From Thozetella sp. PMI_491 (lineage: Eukaryota > Ascomycota > Sordariomycetes > Chaetosphaeriales > Chaetosphaeriaceae), in the NCBI GenBank assembly GCA_021432635.1, contig MU270056.1, forward strand, positions 549,656-613,655: a stretch of DNA of 64,000 bases. The letters run 5' to 3'. Each line of letters opens with the position of its first letter. Positions within the stretch are counted from its first letter, which is position 1. Shown piece after piece: positions 46,327-60,677 of the stretch. The position numbers were made by a program, and so were the translations under genes. The notes below the pieces were generated by a model, which worked only from the letters and a program-made list of their open reading frames with translations, ran no database searches and was not told the origin of the DNA.

Positions 46327-47907
46327 TCATATCGTACCCAGCTCGGCGTGAAATTGGGCCTCCCACCCTGTCACGGCCTCGTACCACGCTTTCACGCCGC
46401 CTCGGACATCTCTAGGGCGGTACCTAGTTTTGGCGCTGTCGTCGTATACGAGCTCGTTCTCGTCATCTCTCGTAGTGCCCCCCCTCTCACGGGCGGGCAG
46501 GTGAACCCTCTCGCGATGCCTTTGAAAGTTGGCAGCGTAGCAGTTAATCGAGCAGAAGACGGTTGGCAGCTTGAGCGAGTCGACGCATTCTTTGCAGAAG
46601 ACGAGCGATATCTGGCGGTCCATATCTACATCCTCGTCCTGCAGTGAGACGCACGCTGCGCCGGCCGCGCAGGTGTGGGTCCGGGCGTGTGCTTTCTGTG
46701 TCTATATGTAAGCAAGTGCCTGTTGTTTCGCCCGCTCCCCCGCTCAGCTTCTCATCAAAGAAGGGAGGGGAAGCAGGCCGCACGGCTGGCTGATATCTCG
46801 TACCTTTCCCTTCCGCGGGTTGTGAAAGCATTTCTCCGAGCAGAATACGGTCGACTCCTGTACGGACCAGCCAGCAAACAACTGGCACACGGCACAGCAG
46901 CGCAGCCCTTGCGCTAGGCTCACTTGTCCCCCGCAAGCGTGGCATGGTGGTTGTTTGAAGAACTCGGGCGGCACCGTCGGGTGCTGGCGCTCTGTGTCCT
47001 GTCCCCTGCCGCGCTCCTTCTCCCTGTCCTTCTCGCGGTTCTTGGCCCGGTTCTCTCGTTCCTGCTTCGCCGCGGCCTTCTTGGCTTTCTTAGCGCCATG
47101 GGCGGTCTTGGCTCGCCGGAAGAAATCCAGGCGCTCCTCAAGCTCCTTCTTCTTCGCCTGGGCACTCTCCATAGCTTTCTGGTCTACCACGGCCTGCTCG
47201 ATGACCTGGTCCATGGTCTTGCCCTGGTTGAGCATGGCGACGTACTTCTCTCGGTCCGCCGGAACAGGCTGGCCTTTGGCCTCGACAAGGAAGGACTCGA
47301 TGCACACCTGATTGCGCTCCGGGCCGCTCTTCGCGCTGCTCAGGTGGTCCAGAATCTCCTCGAGCCATTCCTCCGAAGTAGGGTCGTCGCGGCCCATGGC
47401 TAGGTCTAGGTCGGTTATGAGGTCTTCCATGCTCATATCTTTGTCATTGAGCCGGTCCAAGAGCGCATCCTTGGTCAGGACGTCGTCGATGTTGTTCAAG
47501 AGCTGTTTCATGCTCTCGCGCATCCACTTCTTTTTTTCGTCCTCTATCCGTGCCTCCACTTTGTTAGGGTGAAACTTGTACTCCATCGCTTCGGTGAACA
47601 TGGTATCAATTTCCTTGAGAAAAGCTCGTCGCCCAGTAAACCACTCCGTATCTTGGGAGCAAAGATAGCGGTCCCGGATGGCAGATAAAAGCTTCGGGTA
47701 GCATTCTTCGCATTCAACGATGTGCCTTTTCTCATGGTTCTTGGCGCAGTCTTGCCTTATTTGCTGGGCCTGCTTGGCCAGGGCCACGCGCTTGGCCTTA
47801 CAGAGACCCAAAAGATACCAAGGCTCAGCCATGTTGCCTGTCTTGTCAGGGTGCGCCTGTGCTGGGCTACGCGCCGCCCGTCGCGCTGAACTCTTTGGGG
47901 GATCCAA
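46327..47907 (-). CDS. Protein with two MYND-like zinc modules, unknown function
   Basis: Two exons, 47907-46804 and 46695-46327, encode 490 residues. The join (donor GTACGA, acceptor acacag) reads NPRKGK-KAHARTHTC. The N-terminal 300 residues are mostly helical and charged, with a Cys pair (CEECYP) and Lys/Glu/Arg-rich coiled-coil segments (AKKKELEERLDFFRR). The C-terminal part has two Cys/His modules. Module 1 has C322, C325, C338, C341, C356, C360, H371 and H375. Module 2 has C377, C383, C402, C405, C416, C420, H428 and H433. The spacing resembles MYND-type fingers, which usually bind proteins. No SET domain accompanies them. No named orthologue is recognised. The gene is divergent from SF3b10, with 386 bases between starts. 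Confidence 0.75.
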
Positions 47908-48293
47908 GAGATGCTGGGCGGAGATGCGCCTATCCTAGGATCGATAATGCGCGATACGAAGCCTCAGAATGAAGTGCCTTGAGGGGAATTGACAGGTTGG
48001 CGCGGGAATGCTGGCATATAGCAAAGGAGGGAGGTGAAAGTGGCGAAGGTAATGAGAAGTGTTGGTGAATTGGAGAGATGAGGTGAGTGGTGCTGTAGGA
48101 GCGAAAAGTGGGCCAGTGCGACGTTCACCGAGTCGCTGGTTTCGACCTTCTCGGTGAGCAGCCAGTAAAAGTCGATCAAGCACCGACCCAGCAAAATTAC
48201 CCTTCGCTCTCTGTTGATTGACACCGCCGCTTTGCGACAGCCACATCATCCCACGCGCAGAGCCCCTGCCCTAACCGTTAACGATCCACCAAG
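47908..48293. promoter_or_regulatory. Bidirectional promoter between the MYND-like gene and SF3b10
   Basis: This 386-base stretch separates two divergent start codons and must serve both. No individual site was recognised. Confidence 0.5.
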
Positions 48294-48745
48294 ATGGTGA
48301 GTAATGCCTAGGATTTCCCCCATGAGACTGCCTACTGACCGCTTGATTCTCTCTAGGCTGATAAACTTCGCACCCAACAAGAGCTCGAGCGCCTCCAGGC
48401 CAAGCATGTCGGCACTGGCCACCCAGATACGACGTCGTGGGAGTGGAGGACGAACTTGATCCGCGACACCAAGTCGAGCATCGTTGGCCATCCGCCGCTC
48501 CTCTCCTACATCGCCCTCGCCAAGAACGAGCCCAGCGCAAAGATCCGCGCCCAGCTGATTCGCGTTTGTCCCCCCGAACCTCCCCCCTCCCCCCTTGGAG
48601 CCGCCGTGTCCGCTGGGCATGATTGCTGGGCTGGGTAGGCTAACTTTGGCTTGCATGGCAGGATATGTTGCAGCCCGCGGGCCCCCCGCCACCGAAGGAA
48701 GGAGACGAGCCTGTGCCTGCGCCACGACGCGACCCCGAGTCCTGA
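48294..48745 (+). CDS. Splicing factor SF3b subunit 5 (SF3b10/Ysf3)
   Basis: Three exons are modelled: 48294-48296, 48357-48563 and 48662-48745, giving 97 residues. The first coding exon is the ATG alone, followed directly by GTGAGT. The protein is a small subunit of the U2 snRNP SF3b complex, which holds the branch site. Sequence matches are strong: ADKLRTQQELERLQAKHVGTGH, SWEWRTNLIRDTKSS, VGHPPLLSYIAL and DMLQPAGPPPPKE. Residues differ from the usual YVGTGH and NxHRD patterns only conservatively. Intron 2 has a clear branch (ggctaac) and acceptor (ggcag). The end converges on NSE3. Confidence 0.93.
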
Positions 48746-49162
48746 GTGATCCAGCACAAGGCAAAGCACATGAACTTGTGCTGTACAGATAAGCTATGCT
48801 TCATGAGGGCAAGGCAGGCCGACGGGAGCTACTTCAAGAGCTATTATTTGGCATTGTATGGTGACTCTATATAGCTCTGCACCGCCGGGAAGCTATCTGG
48901 TCGGAGAGAGTCCTCGGAGCACCCAACTGTATCGATGGAACTGATGAATTGGCGTCAATTCCACTGGACAGTACAATGTCTGTACGAGTGAGGCACACAC
49001 CCGCTAGCCAGCGTGTTTACTTAGCCAGTTTGGCCATCGGCCGAAAGTGCTCCTGAGAGCAGACCCTGCCACTCAGTCTGTAATTATACAGCAGATGGTA
49101 CCACCTTCTGGCCACCGCTCCATGTCTTTCACTCGGGAATTTGGTGTAAAGAGGTCGATGCC
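48746..49162. other. Convergent 3' region of SF3b10 and NSE3
   Basis: This 417-base stretch lies between two convergent genes and should hold both 3' untranslated regions. Nothing else was seen. Confidence 0.5.
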
Positions 49163-50436
49163 TTAACGCCGACGGGTGCCTCTGCCGGAAGGCGGAAGAG
49201 GCGTAGCACCGTTTATATCTTCTTCTGTCTCCCTCGGATGCCGCTGTCTCCTCTGCGATCTCCGTCCGGGTGGAGGCACATCCTGCTCTTGCTCCTCTTC
49301 TCCGTCTTCCTCTTCTGCTTCCTCTTCCTCGTCGTCCTGCCTATTGACGCGCTGTCTACCGCTCGGCCCTGCCTCGTTGGCACCCTCTGCCTCGCCCGCG
49401 TCTTCCATCTCGTTATCCACATCCTCACCTCGAGCAACAGTCTTCCTATCCTTGACGCCGAGGCTTGCTTGCAGCTTCTTTTCGAGCTCGTCCGACGAGC
49501 CGCCGTAGACAGTACGCACGATACCTGCGATTGCTTCGTTGCCCACCTCCATCTTGCCCCGCGGGCCGACGTACCAAGTAGTTGTCTCGCCCTCTTCAGC
49601 ATTCTTGTCAACGACCCTGACTAGGTAGCCTTGCTTGACCATGCGCTGAAGTACCGCTTCCGACTTCTCCACCGGTGTATTCCGATCGCTCGGCACTAGG
49701 CTGGGCATCATATCATTGAGGTTCAGGCGAGTGAGGTGACGGCGCAACCGAGGCTCACTGAGCTCGCCACCGCTCAAGGTGATGATGGAGATGAGCATGG
49801 ATACGATGCCCATGTATGACGACTCGCCGGCCGGCGACTGGACCTTGGAGGGCGGGATGACGGTAGCGTCGCGGTACTTGTCTGGGAGGATCGACACAAG
49901 TATGTAGGCATTCGTCGTGGCTTGAACTTGCGTATTTTGTGACTTCGAGATGGCTTTTCGTCGCTGCGTTGCCGTCAAGGTGGCCTTGTCTTTGGTGGGC
50001 CACTCGCGCATCTCCATGCCGAAGGTTTGGATCAACTGTTTCTGGGCTGCGTCGAACACCCTTTTGAATAACCGTGAGTGCGGACCGAGAACTGCAGACA
50101 CGCCGAGGTTAGTAGAGGATCTGGGAGCAGAGCCAGCTCTATCATCTCGCTTTTACATACCCTTCTCTCTGATGCCCTCTCTTCGGATCGGCTGGCGCGC
50201 ATACTCGCAAGCCATGGCGTATCGCACAAGCTTTTTGACGAGCTGGGCGGTCAAATCTTGGCCCGGGTTGCTGTCTTCGTCCCCCTCGAGCTGGCCGGTC
50301 GCATCATCATCCATCTCAACATCGTCGTCTTCGTCCTGATTCAGCAGCATCATTAATTAGCCCATGAGACCAGACATCCAGTGCAAATCCTCCCCCTCAC
50401 CTCATCAACTCGCCTCCGCGCCTGACGACTGGCCAT
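49163..50436 (-). CDS. NSE3: Nse3, MAGE-family subunit of the Smc5/6 complex
   Basis: Three exons, 50436-50401, 50335-50161 and 50091-49163, give 379 residues. Joins read RRRVDE-DEDDDVEMD and GIREK-VLGPHSRLFKRVF. The MAGE-homology domain spans about residues 33-255. It includes DLTAQLVKKLVRYAMACEYA, PIRREGIREKVLG, FGMEMREWP, YILVSILP, IVSMLISIITLSGGELSE and GYLVRVVDKN. In yeasts Nse1-Nse3-Nse4 binds DNA and the Smc5/6 heads and supports recombination repair and rDNA stability. The C-terminal 110 residues are disordered, acidic then Arg-rich. The first 12-residue exon is a manual prediction; a start at 50353 inside its intron is the alternative. The gene is divergent from SLS1. Confidence 0.87.
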
Positions 50437-50932
50437 TGTGTCCGGATCCCTCGCCTTGGAAACTGCCCGCTACCTTGTTGGTTGGCGAGACAAGGAAGCC
50501 GGAACCCCACGTTGATGGGTCAGGGGCTTTTGGGGGGGGGTTGGAGAAGAGAAAAGGTCAGAAAAAAAAGATGAAGTTGTCAGTGCAATGAAATCGCTGG
50601 AGATCGCACTGGTCGCTACTCATATAGCATCACCAGATCGCCGTGTCTGTGTTGCTGTTCGAGGTTTGCGACATAGGTCGGGGCGAGGAGATGTCGTGCA
50701 GGTGGGATGTACAGCTCAGGGCCCCGTCGCGGTTGGACGCGTTTGCCTGCCGCAGTGCGGCGTTGCCGGCCGGGGTGGAAAAAAAAAACCGAGGTCCACT
50801 TTAGCATCCTATGCAGCTACCCGTTCGCGACGGTGCTTGCTCTCTCCACGCCCGCAGAAGCTCGACGTTCGGAGGAACTGGTGGCTTTGGTTGGAAGCAT
50901 ATTTGGGCCGGGTCTACTGACCACTGACACCA
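50437..50932. promoter_or_regulatory. Bidirectional promoter of NSE3 and SLS1
   Basis: This 496-base stretch lies between two divergent start codons. It has G runs near 50533 and an A run near 50779. No specific factor site was recognised. Confidence 0.5.
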
Positions 50933-53813
50933 ATGATTTCAAAGGAGCTTGCCCGTACGTTTGTCTGCCTTCGATGTCGGCTTCAGCTCGCAGGCGCCTC
51001 AAGCCCGAGACAGTTCCGCCCACTCCGACCTGCCTCGCATCAGAATTACCTTGCCCTCTGGCGACGCCTTGGAACCGGATCGGCGGCGCCCCGGGAAGAG
51101 GCTGCGAGTAATGATGTCGAAGTAGACTGGAGGAAGCTCGACAGCTCGGAGGCCATTGACACGGATGCGATCGAACGGGAGCTACAGCCGGAGGAGAGAA
51201 AGGAGGTTAGGGCCTTCCTGAAGGGGGATGCCCTGGCGAGAAAGGTGTTCCAGGCTCGCGACGAGACGCCCCTCTCCAGTGGGGAGGATCTTTCAGTCGA
51301 CGTCCTCGGAAAGGCAGCGCATACCATCATCCTGCGCCAACGCGAGAAGGGGGAGCCCCGTGGCAAGCCAACGGTCGAGGAGAGTCCCCTGGCGGTACAG
51401 CAGGTTGACCTTGCAGCGACGCTTGAGCGAGAGAATACCGACCCTGACCTAGCCGAGATCATCAAGAACATCCACGAGCTCCAGCCCCTGACGACGCGTG
51501 TTCTCCCCGACCTCGAGTTTAAGGCCCTCAGGCTCATCCTCTCGCGCGGCTTCACCAAAGAGCAGCTCAGCGGCTACATACACTACACGAGGACCGCGGT
51601 GGACTTTGAAACGGGCAACCGACCTCCATGGATCCTCCACCAGTCGTTATGGAAGCCTCAGCGACCGGACGGCGTGCCTTCGGGCGCTCTCCCCAAGACG
51701 GTCCAGGACATGCCTAGGAAGGAGAAGCTAGTCGAACGGCTTATGGACGAGTGCTGGGGCCTAGTTCCCGAGTCCAAGCAAGACAGTGACGGTTATATCG
51801 ACATATGGCTACGGGATGACGAGTTTGGCCTGCTCGTCGGTGAGTACCCCTGCACAATTTTCTGACATGAACGTCCCAAAGCCAACCTGACTTTTGATAT
51901 TCAGCCGGCAACAAGCGATGGCTCAACCAGATAGCCCGCTACTTCAAGGACTTTCCCCGCCAAATCGAGCTCTTCCCCTCTAAGAACGTGCTCCGGATCG
52001 TGGCCACCAAGGTCATTGCCGAAGCCATGCTCGAAGAGATCAACGAGATTCTCGCCCTGAAGAAGACGGTCACGCACAAGCAGAGTCTCATCTCGGCCGA
52101 GCCTATCGCTACAGCCATCCTCGACCAGGTCGGAAAGCTCACCAATACAGTTGTTAAGCTTGAACCCGGCGAAAAGGAGGTGCGTTAAAGCCCCTCATAT
52201 CCACCAACTCGATGAACCGGCTCAATCCCAGCTTAGCTAACTTATGGCACCTTCAGATAACCATAGCTTGGATTCACAAAGTCCGGCACCTTGAAGATCA
52301 CGAAGAGCTTGGCGACGTCGTTCTACGCTTTCTCCTCGCTTCCTTCGGCCCAAGGCAGAAAAGAACCAAAATGCTGACTGCCAAGCCTTATGAATCCCTC
52401 CAAAATGGCCGGTACATAGTTGATTGCGAAAATCTAGCGATGCTTTCGTGGAAGGACAGGCAAAGGCAGTGGGCTAGATGGGTGGCCCCCAGTTCAAGGA
52501 AGGCGGTATCGCAGCGTGGAGGCAAGTTACCGAAGGCTGTTCTACAGCAACTTCTCGACTTTGAGAACAAGTTTGCCACAAGGACCGGGCCACATGCTCC
52601 TATTGAAACCGGGACTGGCAACTCCCTCGATGCTTCCCCGACGACTTCGTCGGAGACGAAACCGAATTGGCCCCCCGAGAGTGCCGCTGATAACGCGCAG
52701 GAGAGTGCCCCTGAGAACACACAGGAGACTGTCCCCGAGAGTGCACAGGAGAGCGTTCGGGGGGACATCTCTGAGACTGCGCCTGCGAATATCTCTGGCC
52801 ATAGCACCAAGGTGCCAGTGGGTGCCCCCCCCGAGGGCAGCCAGGAAGCACTGTCTGGGATGGTCTCCCAGGTCACTGAAGCTCCGCCTGTGCTCTCGCC
52901 TCCCAAGGAACTGGCGGCGTGGTCGCGACACCCGCAAAAATCCACGCGCGCCGTCTTTGGACACATTCTTCACGCAACGAAACTGCCAGCTCATGTCCTC
53001 GCGAGCCGAGCCACCGCTCTCGACAGCTCCCTCGACTACACCTTCATCCCCGTTGTCCCGCCGCTCAAGAGCCTTCAGTTCGACCGCTATTATGAGCGCG
53101 ACCGCCCGCGCCACAGCACCTTGCTGCTGCGCTTCTTGCCTGCGCCAGATCAGGACGTGTCCCTTTCCCAGGCCAGCCCGCCTCTCGAGCTGCGTTTGGA
53201 AATGGATGGCAACGATCTGCGCCGGACACTTTCCCTCCGCGCCGTTGTCGATACCTTCATAGCCAGTGTCATGTACCCGCAATGCGCCGTGGATGTGCGT
53301 GTCTCGCAGGAGCGGTTCTACGAGCTGGCCGGGCGGGACATGGAGAGCGGGCAGATGTATGCCGCGCCGATGCTGGATTTTATCAATGCCTCGACCCTCC
53401 AGGCGGACTCGGGCAACCTACGCACACCGCCACGGCTTGTGGGCTTACCGATCCCGCGCCGCCTCTTGCGCCCCAAGAAGCGGCGGTTGATCCCCGGCGA
53501 GGGCAACGACGATGAGACCGACTTCATCCGGGTCGACTATCGCTTCAGCGGGCTTGAGATCCAACGAACCGTCGCAGCCGAGCACGCCGGTTACACCTTG
53601 CGCTACAGGCAGGTCGAGGCCGGGCAGCACGGCGGAAACTGGTCCGAGATCGCCCTGGACGAGGCGGTTCCTGCCGATGCTTTCTCCCCTGCCCCGAAAG
53701 ATGCGGCGCCGAGGGAGTATCAAGCCGAAACATTCCTGAAAGCCGTCTCGGCAATGGTCTCCAAGCAGGGCGAGCTTTTGTGGCAAGGGAGACAGAAGCG
53801 GGTTGCATTTTAA
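50933..53813 (+). CDS. SLS1: Sls1-like mitochondrial inner-membrane regulator
   Basis: Three exons, 50933-51839, 51905-52179 and 52257-53813, give 912 residues. Joins read FGLLVA-GNKRWLNQIARYF and PGEKE-ITIAWIHKV. The N-terminus MISKELARTFVCLRCRLQL is basic and lacks acids early on, as in mitochondrial presequences. The body resembles the fungal Sls1 family of mitochondrial inner-membrane-bound regulators, which in yeast coordinates transcription and translation of mitochondrial genes. The region around RIVATKVIAEAMLEEINEIL resembles a KH-like segment. Residues of exon 3 from about 520 to 610 form a degenerate repeat rich in Glu, Ser and Pro (ESAPENTQETVPESAQESV). No clear transmembrane helix stands out. 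Identification is from family resemblance. Confidence 0.8.
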
Positions 53814-54432
53814 GAACAAGCAAAACAAGGTCAACTAGACCACTGTATACTACTACTCCTCGGCAAGTCAAGCCCACGATAGACACTAGACTAGGTGATC
53901 GCGGGACCTAGAACCACCCAAACTCTTTTGACCAGACGTTTTCAGGGAGACAGTGCGGGCTCCCACCAGGGCGAGGAGATTCTTAATCGTGACTCTAGAC
54001 ATTCTCTGCAACCTATTGTGCAGGCTTGCCTGTCTGCTGCAGTCTTGCCAGTACTGTCAGCAGAACCTAACCGTGGGTGGAGGCAGAGGCAGGTATCTAG
54101 CTAGGGTTGGTAAGTAGTCACGGCGTGGCGAAGTAAACAAACACAAGGACTAGCCGATACGCCTAGGACATCACATGAAGGAACGGGAATCATTCTAAGA
54201 GAACTCTATATTTTTGACTAAAAGCACACTGAGAAGTTTTGATAGCAGTGATTGCGGAAACCCCGACCTTTCCTCTCACGTATGTGCCCCAAGCAAAAAT
54301 TACTGAGTGCTCATGCAGACCAAGGAGATTCGTGATGTGGTCGCGAGATTCACGACGAGTTGCATGGTCTTGGCGATGGGCCCGGAGCTTGTCGTGCGCC
54401 CATCTTGAAGCTGACACTTCTGGGTTGGTCGC
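53814..54432. other. Convergent 3' region of SLS1 and TEF1
   Basis: This 619-base stretch should hold two converging 3' untranslated regions. No coding sequence is seen. Confidence 0.5.
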
Positions 54433-56460
<2,028 letters not shown>

Positions 56461-56510
56461 TTTGGCGGTTGGATGCGCTTTCGCGGCGAGTGATGGATGG
56501 TTTCTGGTTT

Positions 56511-56589
56511 CTGTGAGGCGAGGAAGGTTAGACGGCGGAGGAGGAAAGCGAGCGATGGGTGAGATGAGTAGGAGGAAGGATGGACCCAC
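56511..56589 (-). other. Possible 5'-leader intron of TEF1
   Basis: Upstream of the start codon on the minus strand there is a donor-like GTGGGT at 56589, a branch-like gtctaac and an acceptor ctcacag ending at 56511. eEF1A genes of filamentous fungi often have a leader intron. The prediction rests on motifs only. Confidence 0.4.
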
Positions 56590-59500
56590 GGTAGATGGAA
56601 AATTTGCAGATGAGAGTGCTTGACTTCTCGGTGTGCAAGACGAAGAGGGAAGGGAACAAAACGATGCAAAGTGCGATGGGGGGTTGTAGGTTTAAAAAGT
56701 CTGGCGGCAGCAAAGGTGTGGGGCTGTTTGGGCCAGTTTGAAAAAAAGGGAAAGTGTGGGCCAAGCCCTACACTCTGCCTCCTCAAAAACTGGGCTCTCG
56801 GCCACTGATTCGCCATCAGGTCGCTATAGCAATGTATGCTCCCTCCCTCCAAGTTGCTCCTTAGCAGCGGCTACGTCGCGGGGGGCCGAAGAGGGGGGAA
56901 GGTAAAAAAAAAAAAAATCTTTCGCTCCTGCTGGCGTCGCAACAGCAGCCTCGCCGCATCCTTGCCGCCAGCGCGGGAGTTGTCCCTCTCTACCAGAGGG
57001 ATCTGCCTCAATCCCACGACTGCTTCGTTCTCTACGCGCGCCGATCAGGTCTCAAGCTTCTATCTCGAGTGCTTCATCTTCTTGGCTACTTTTCCCGCTC
57101 TCCTACCACTCTCTAACACTGGCTGCGTCGTCGCTGCTCGCAGTCGAGCGGCGCGAGGGGCGAGCGCAAATCTCGATGCGCGCGGCGATAAGACACAACC
57201 CCTCCTTGCCCCGCCATCGACTTGGGGTACTTGGCATATGATAGCGAGGAACCTGCAGGACCAGGATTGAGTTTCTGCCCAACCGCCTCTCGAGTGGGTC
57301 ACCAACCTGAGGTCGAGCTCAGCAAAGGTGGTAGCTCCAGCAAAAGCTGCTCCCATGGCGGAAGGACGGCGTGAGTCACCAAAGTCAAAGCTCCCGTAGC
57401 TCCTGAGCTTCCACCGTTATATCCGTGGCGAGCTTTGGAAGCTTTCCAGGTGCCAGATCAGCTCACACGCCCAAGGACTCAGTGGTCGTCCATACAATTC
57501 GGAGGGGGGAGGGAGAGGGGTGGACAACACAAAGACCCCGGGTGAGCCATAGAATTTCTCATCTGGCATGCCGGCCCCCCGGAGCTAGGGTGTGTCGTTC
57601 CTCCATGGGTAGTAAAAAGGGTAGGTGGGGGAGGGGTTGTTTACCGTTAACGCCACGTCTTACAGCGCCTGCGGAGGGAAGAAAAAAAACAACCCCTCTA
57701 CGTAGCACTACAGTGCTGGACAGGGGTTCCCTCATCTTGTATCTTGTAGTGGCCGACTCAAACCGAGCCGCTCCTGGGTTACATATTTCCTGATTCGACA
57801 GCTTCCATTGGTAGCCATGGCGAGTGCTGGGTATCTGATGAGATGGATGACCGCAAGCTCTCTGGAGAAGACCGTGGCTTGGCATGCTACGAGACGACTA
57901 GGCGGCCCCGAGCCGAAGCAATATCTCAAACTAGCGTTTTTCGCTGGCACACAGACGAGCAAAGGGCAGGTTGCAATGTTGCATCAAGCCCATGGCGAAT
58001 CGCCATAGTCTCCTCGCCCCCCCTGCGCCGGCGGCTCCATTGCCGCCGAGCAAACTTTTTTCCAAAAGGAGGGGCAAAAAAAGAGGTCGACTTGAGCCAG
58101 GCCTACCCGCACTCGCCGCTCACTTCCTGTGCTGCCGCGCGGGCCAGATGTCGGAATGCCGCATTAGGCCGGAATATATGCAGCATTCCCAACCGAGCAC
58201 ATTCTCCTATTTTCTAGAACGAACAGCTTCATAGCTCTGCTTCTATGAGGCAACTTTCGACACCAGAATTTAATCCCCCCCTCGGTGGCCTCGCCAAATC
58301 AGCTGCCTTATGTGTCATGAGAGCTTGTCACCAAGGTGCCACGCTAGGTACTAGCTCCGCGCCAGCACCTTCGGGAGCTCCAGTAGCTTCCTCCGGCCTG
58401 GTCGTCGATATGTTCTATCTCCGTCTTTTCCCCCAGGCGTGTGGCTTGGAATGAGGTACTCTCCACTCAGACTTGCATTGAGAGTATGGCCACTTGTGCC
58501 CAGGTTGCCAGTCTATTGCCAGGGGTGTGGGCAAAGCCAAAGTACACTTTCTATCCTGCCTAGCTATAGAAATTATGGGGTACGAAGAGAGGGTCGGGGG
58601 TCGGGCCCCGGGGTCAAGTTGAAGTAGGGCAAGACAACCAGTAGCTTTGGCGGTGTGATGAGGCCACAGAACGAAATAACGCATCGTAGTCGCCTCATGA
58701 AGCTGTGCTTCCATATCTTAGGCGATGCCTTACTTCTGTAGGGATATGTATACATCGACATAGTTCTAGCCGTAAGTTGGGCAGAGCACCTAGCAACGGC
58801 CCCAGGAGGATGGCAGCAGTATTCACGGCCTATGGTTTGCAAATTTAGCACCCTGGAGTGGAAGCGGCTAGCGGGCTCAAATTTCTGTGACGTATGTTTG
58901 GTACCGGGTCTACCTGACCGAGCTCTGTCACTGTTGTCTCGGCGAGCTCATGACACATTGCTCCGTGATCACGTTAGGCATCCGCGATCGGGCTGCGTCT
59001 TTTGAGCAGATCCTAAGCCTTCTCCTGCGGTGTGAGCCGAGCTTCGGTGGAGATGGAAAGGGTATCGTCTCAAAGGGCGCAGAAGCAACAAGTGTTCAGG
59101 ACACCAAACTTCGGGTTCAAGCGCCCTTATAAGGTGGTCAATACCGTCTTGAGGAGTGAGAGCATATCTATCGCGAAATATGTACAGCCCTAAGGCAACA
59201 TTACCGCTCGCCGAGGTAGCGCAGAGCTGGGTGCCGGAAAATGGAATACTCAACTCTGCGTGGATCTCGGCTACCCCTACCGGACAGAGCATAGAGACAG
59301 TACATGGCATCATTCTCTGCTTGGTGACGATGGCAGCTCCAACCTGGCCCCGGCCTCAATGCCCTGCTAAAAATTGCCGAAAGGAGAGGTGGGATATCTG
59401 ACGAGTGGCTGACCCCCACATTTCAGGGGCAAGTCAACAACAAGCCAGCTAGACTATCTGAGCTGCTGCAATGCAAAACTATTGCAAGGGTATAAAACAA

Positions 59501-60677
59501 TGGATCCGAGCCGCTGGATGGAGTGAGCATCTCAGGGGAAACAAGGCCTCGGCATACCAAGTCAATGCTTGTGGAAGCCATCGGCGCGTTTGCCAGGCAG
59601 CCGGTACCGGCCGTGGAAGAGACCTGTCCCACTTGGCATCGACGCAAACATGGCCACAGGGGGCATATGGGCACACCTTTCAGTTCACAGAAAATGCGAA
59701 TGGAATTTCGAAGAAAGTATCTCCCTCGTACTAACCTGCCACGGGCCAGGTTGCAGCACACCTAACGAGCCTCAGCTCTCTTCTCTCGACAAATATTTTC
59801 TCGTTCCCAATCCGGCTGGCTGAAAACGCACGCGGCCAGCTCGCACTCGTAGGTAGGATACCTCGTCCCTCCTCTCGCCTCTCCTCGCCAGGTATCCTTT
59901 TCCCTTTCTCCTTGCCAATGCGTCCACTTTTTCCTCTCCTGCACTCAGCATCACCTGTGGGGGGAATCCTAGAAGGTATTGTAAAGAAAGCGGCAAAGGG
60001 CGGTTTTGGGATAAGAAGAGGATAGCAGCACAGAAGAATCAACAACAAGAATAAAATAAAACCATCATATCGTCTCCATTGTCCTCCGCCGGTTTGGGAT
60101 ATCTGAAGGGGGGGGCATAGCTGGCGCCTTGTAGGTGGGGGTATGATGATGGATGTGAGGTTCAATGACCCGCCGCCTCCAAAAAACAAAAGAGATGTAG
60201 TAGGTACAAAGAGTCTTTGGGACCCAGGGCATGATTTCGTCTTCCATGCAGTGGCATCCTCGATTTTTGCGAGTTGTCCAGAAGACGCGAGCAGAAAGGG
60301 CGAAGGCCCCGGCATCATAGTAAAACATCATACATGGAAGAGAGGCAGCCTCCTCCTATCCGGCCTTGACGAGCGTTTTTTCGGTGTCAAATTAGATTGT
60401 GCCTGACAGGCCAGGCGAGGCGAGGCTGATGGTAATGTATTTTCTGTGCCGTCGCATAGTCCGAAGTGCGTGATCGCCGGAGAAAAAAAAAGCAAACATG
60501 AAAAAGGGTTGGTATACTGGGCTGATCTCGATGACAGATGAAAAAGAGCCACGGCGACGCGGGTCGTTGGAGAAGACACACGGTGTCGAAAGAAGGGCTC
60601 GCGGAGGAGCCGCTGTGGGTGTTGCCTTGACACGAGGGCAAGGGAGGCCCCCAAGCCGGTTAGTCGACCTCTTCCCA
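56590..60677. other. TEF1 promoter and intergenic region
   Basis: The part next to 56600 is the TEF1 promoter, with poly-A and pyrimidine tracts including a 13-base A run near 56905. The rest, to the septin end at 60678, has no supported gene. Open frames such as 59731-60318 (-) look random. The plus-strand sequence near 58960-59400 has a lower GC content than the genes, but no element was recognised. Confidence 0.45.

Noticed and set aside
59731-60318. 195-codon minus-strand open frame between TEF1 and the septin
   Set aside because: Low-complexity translation that resembles the septin 3' flank, with no family match.
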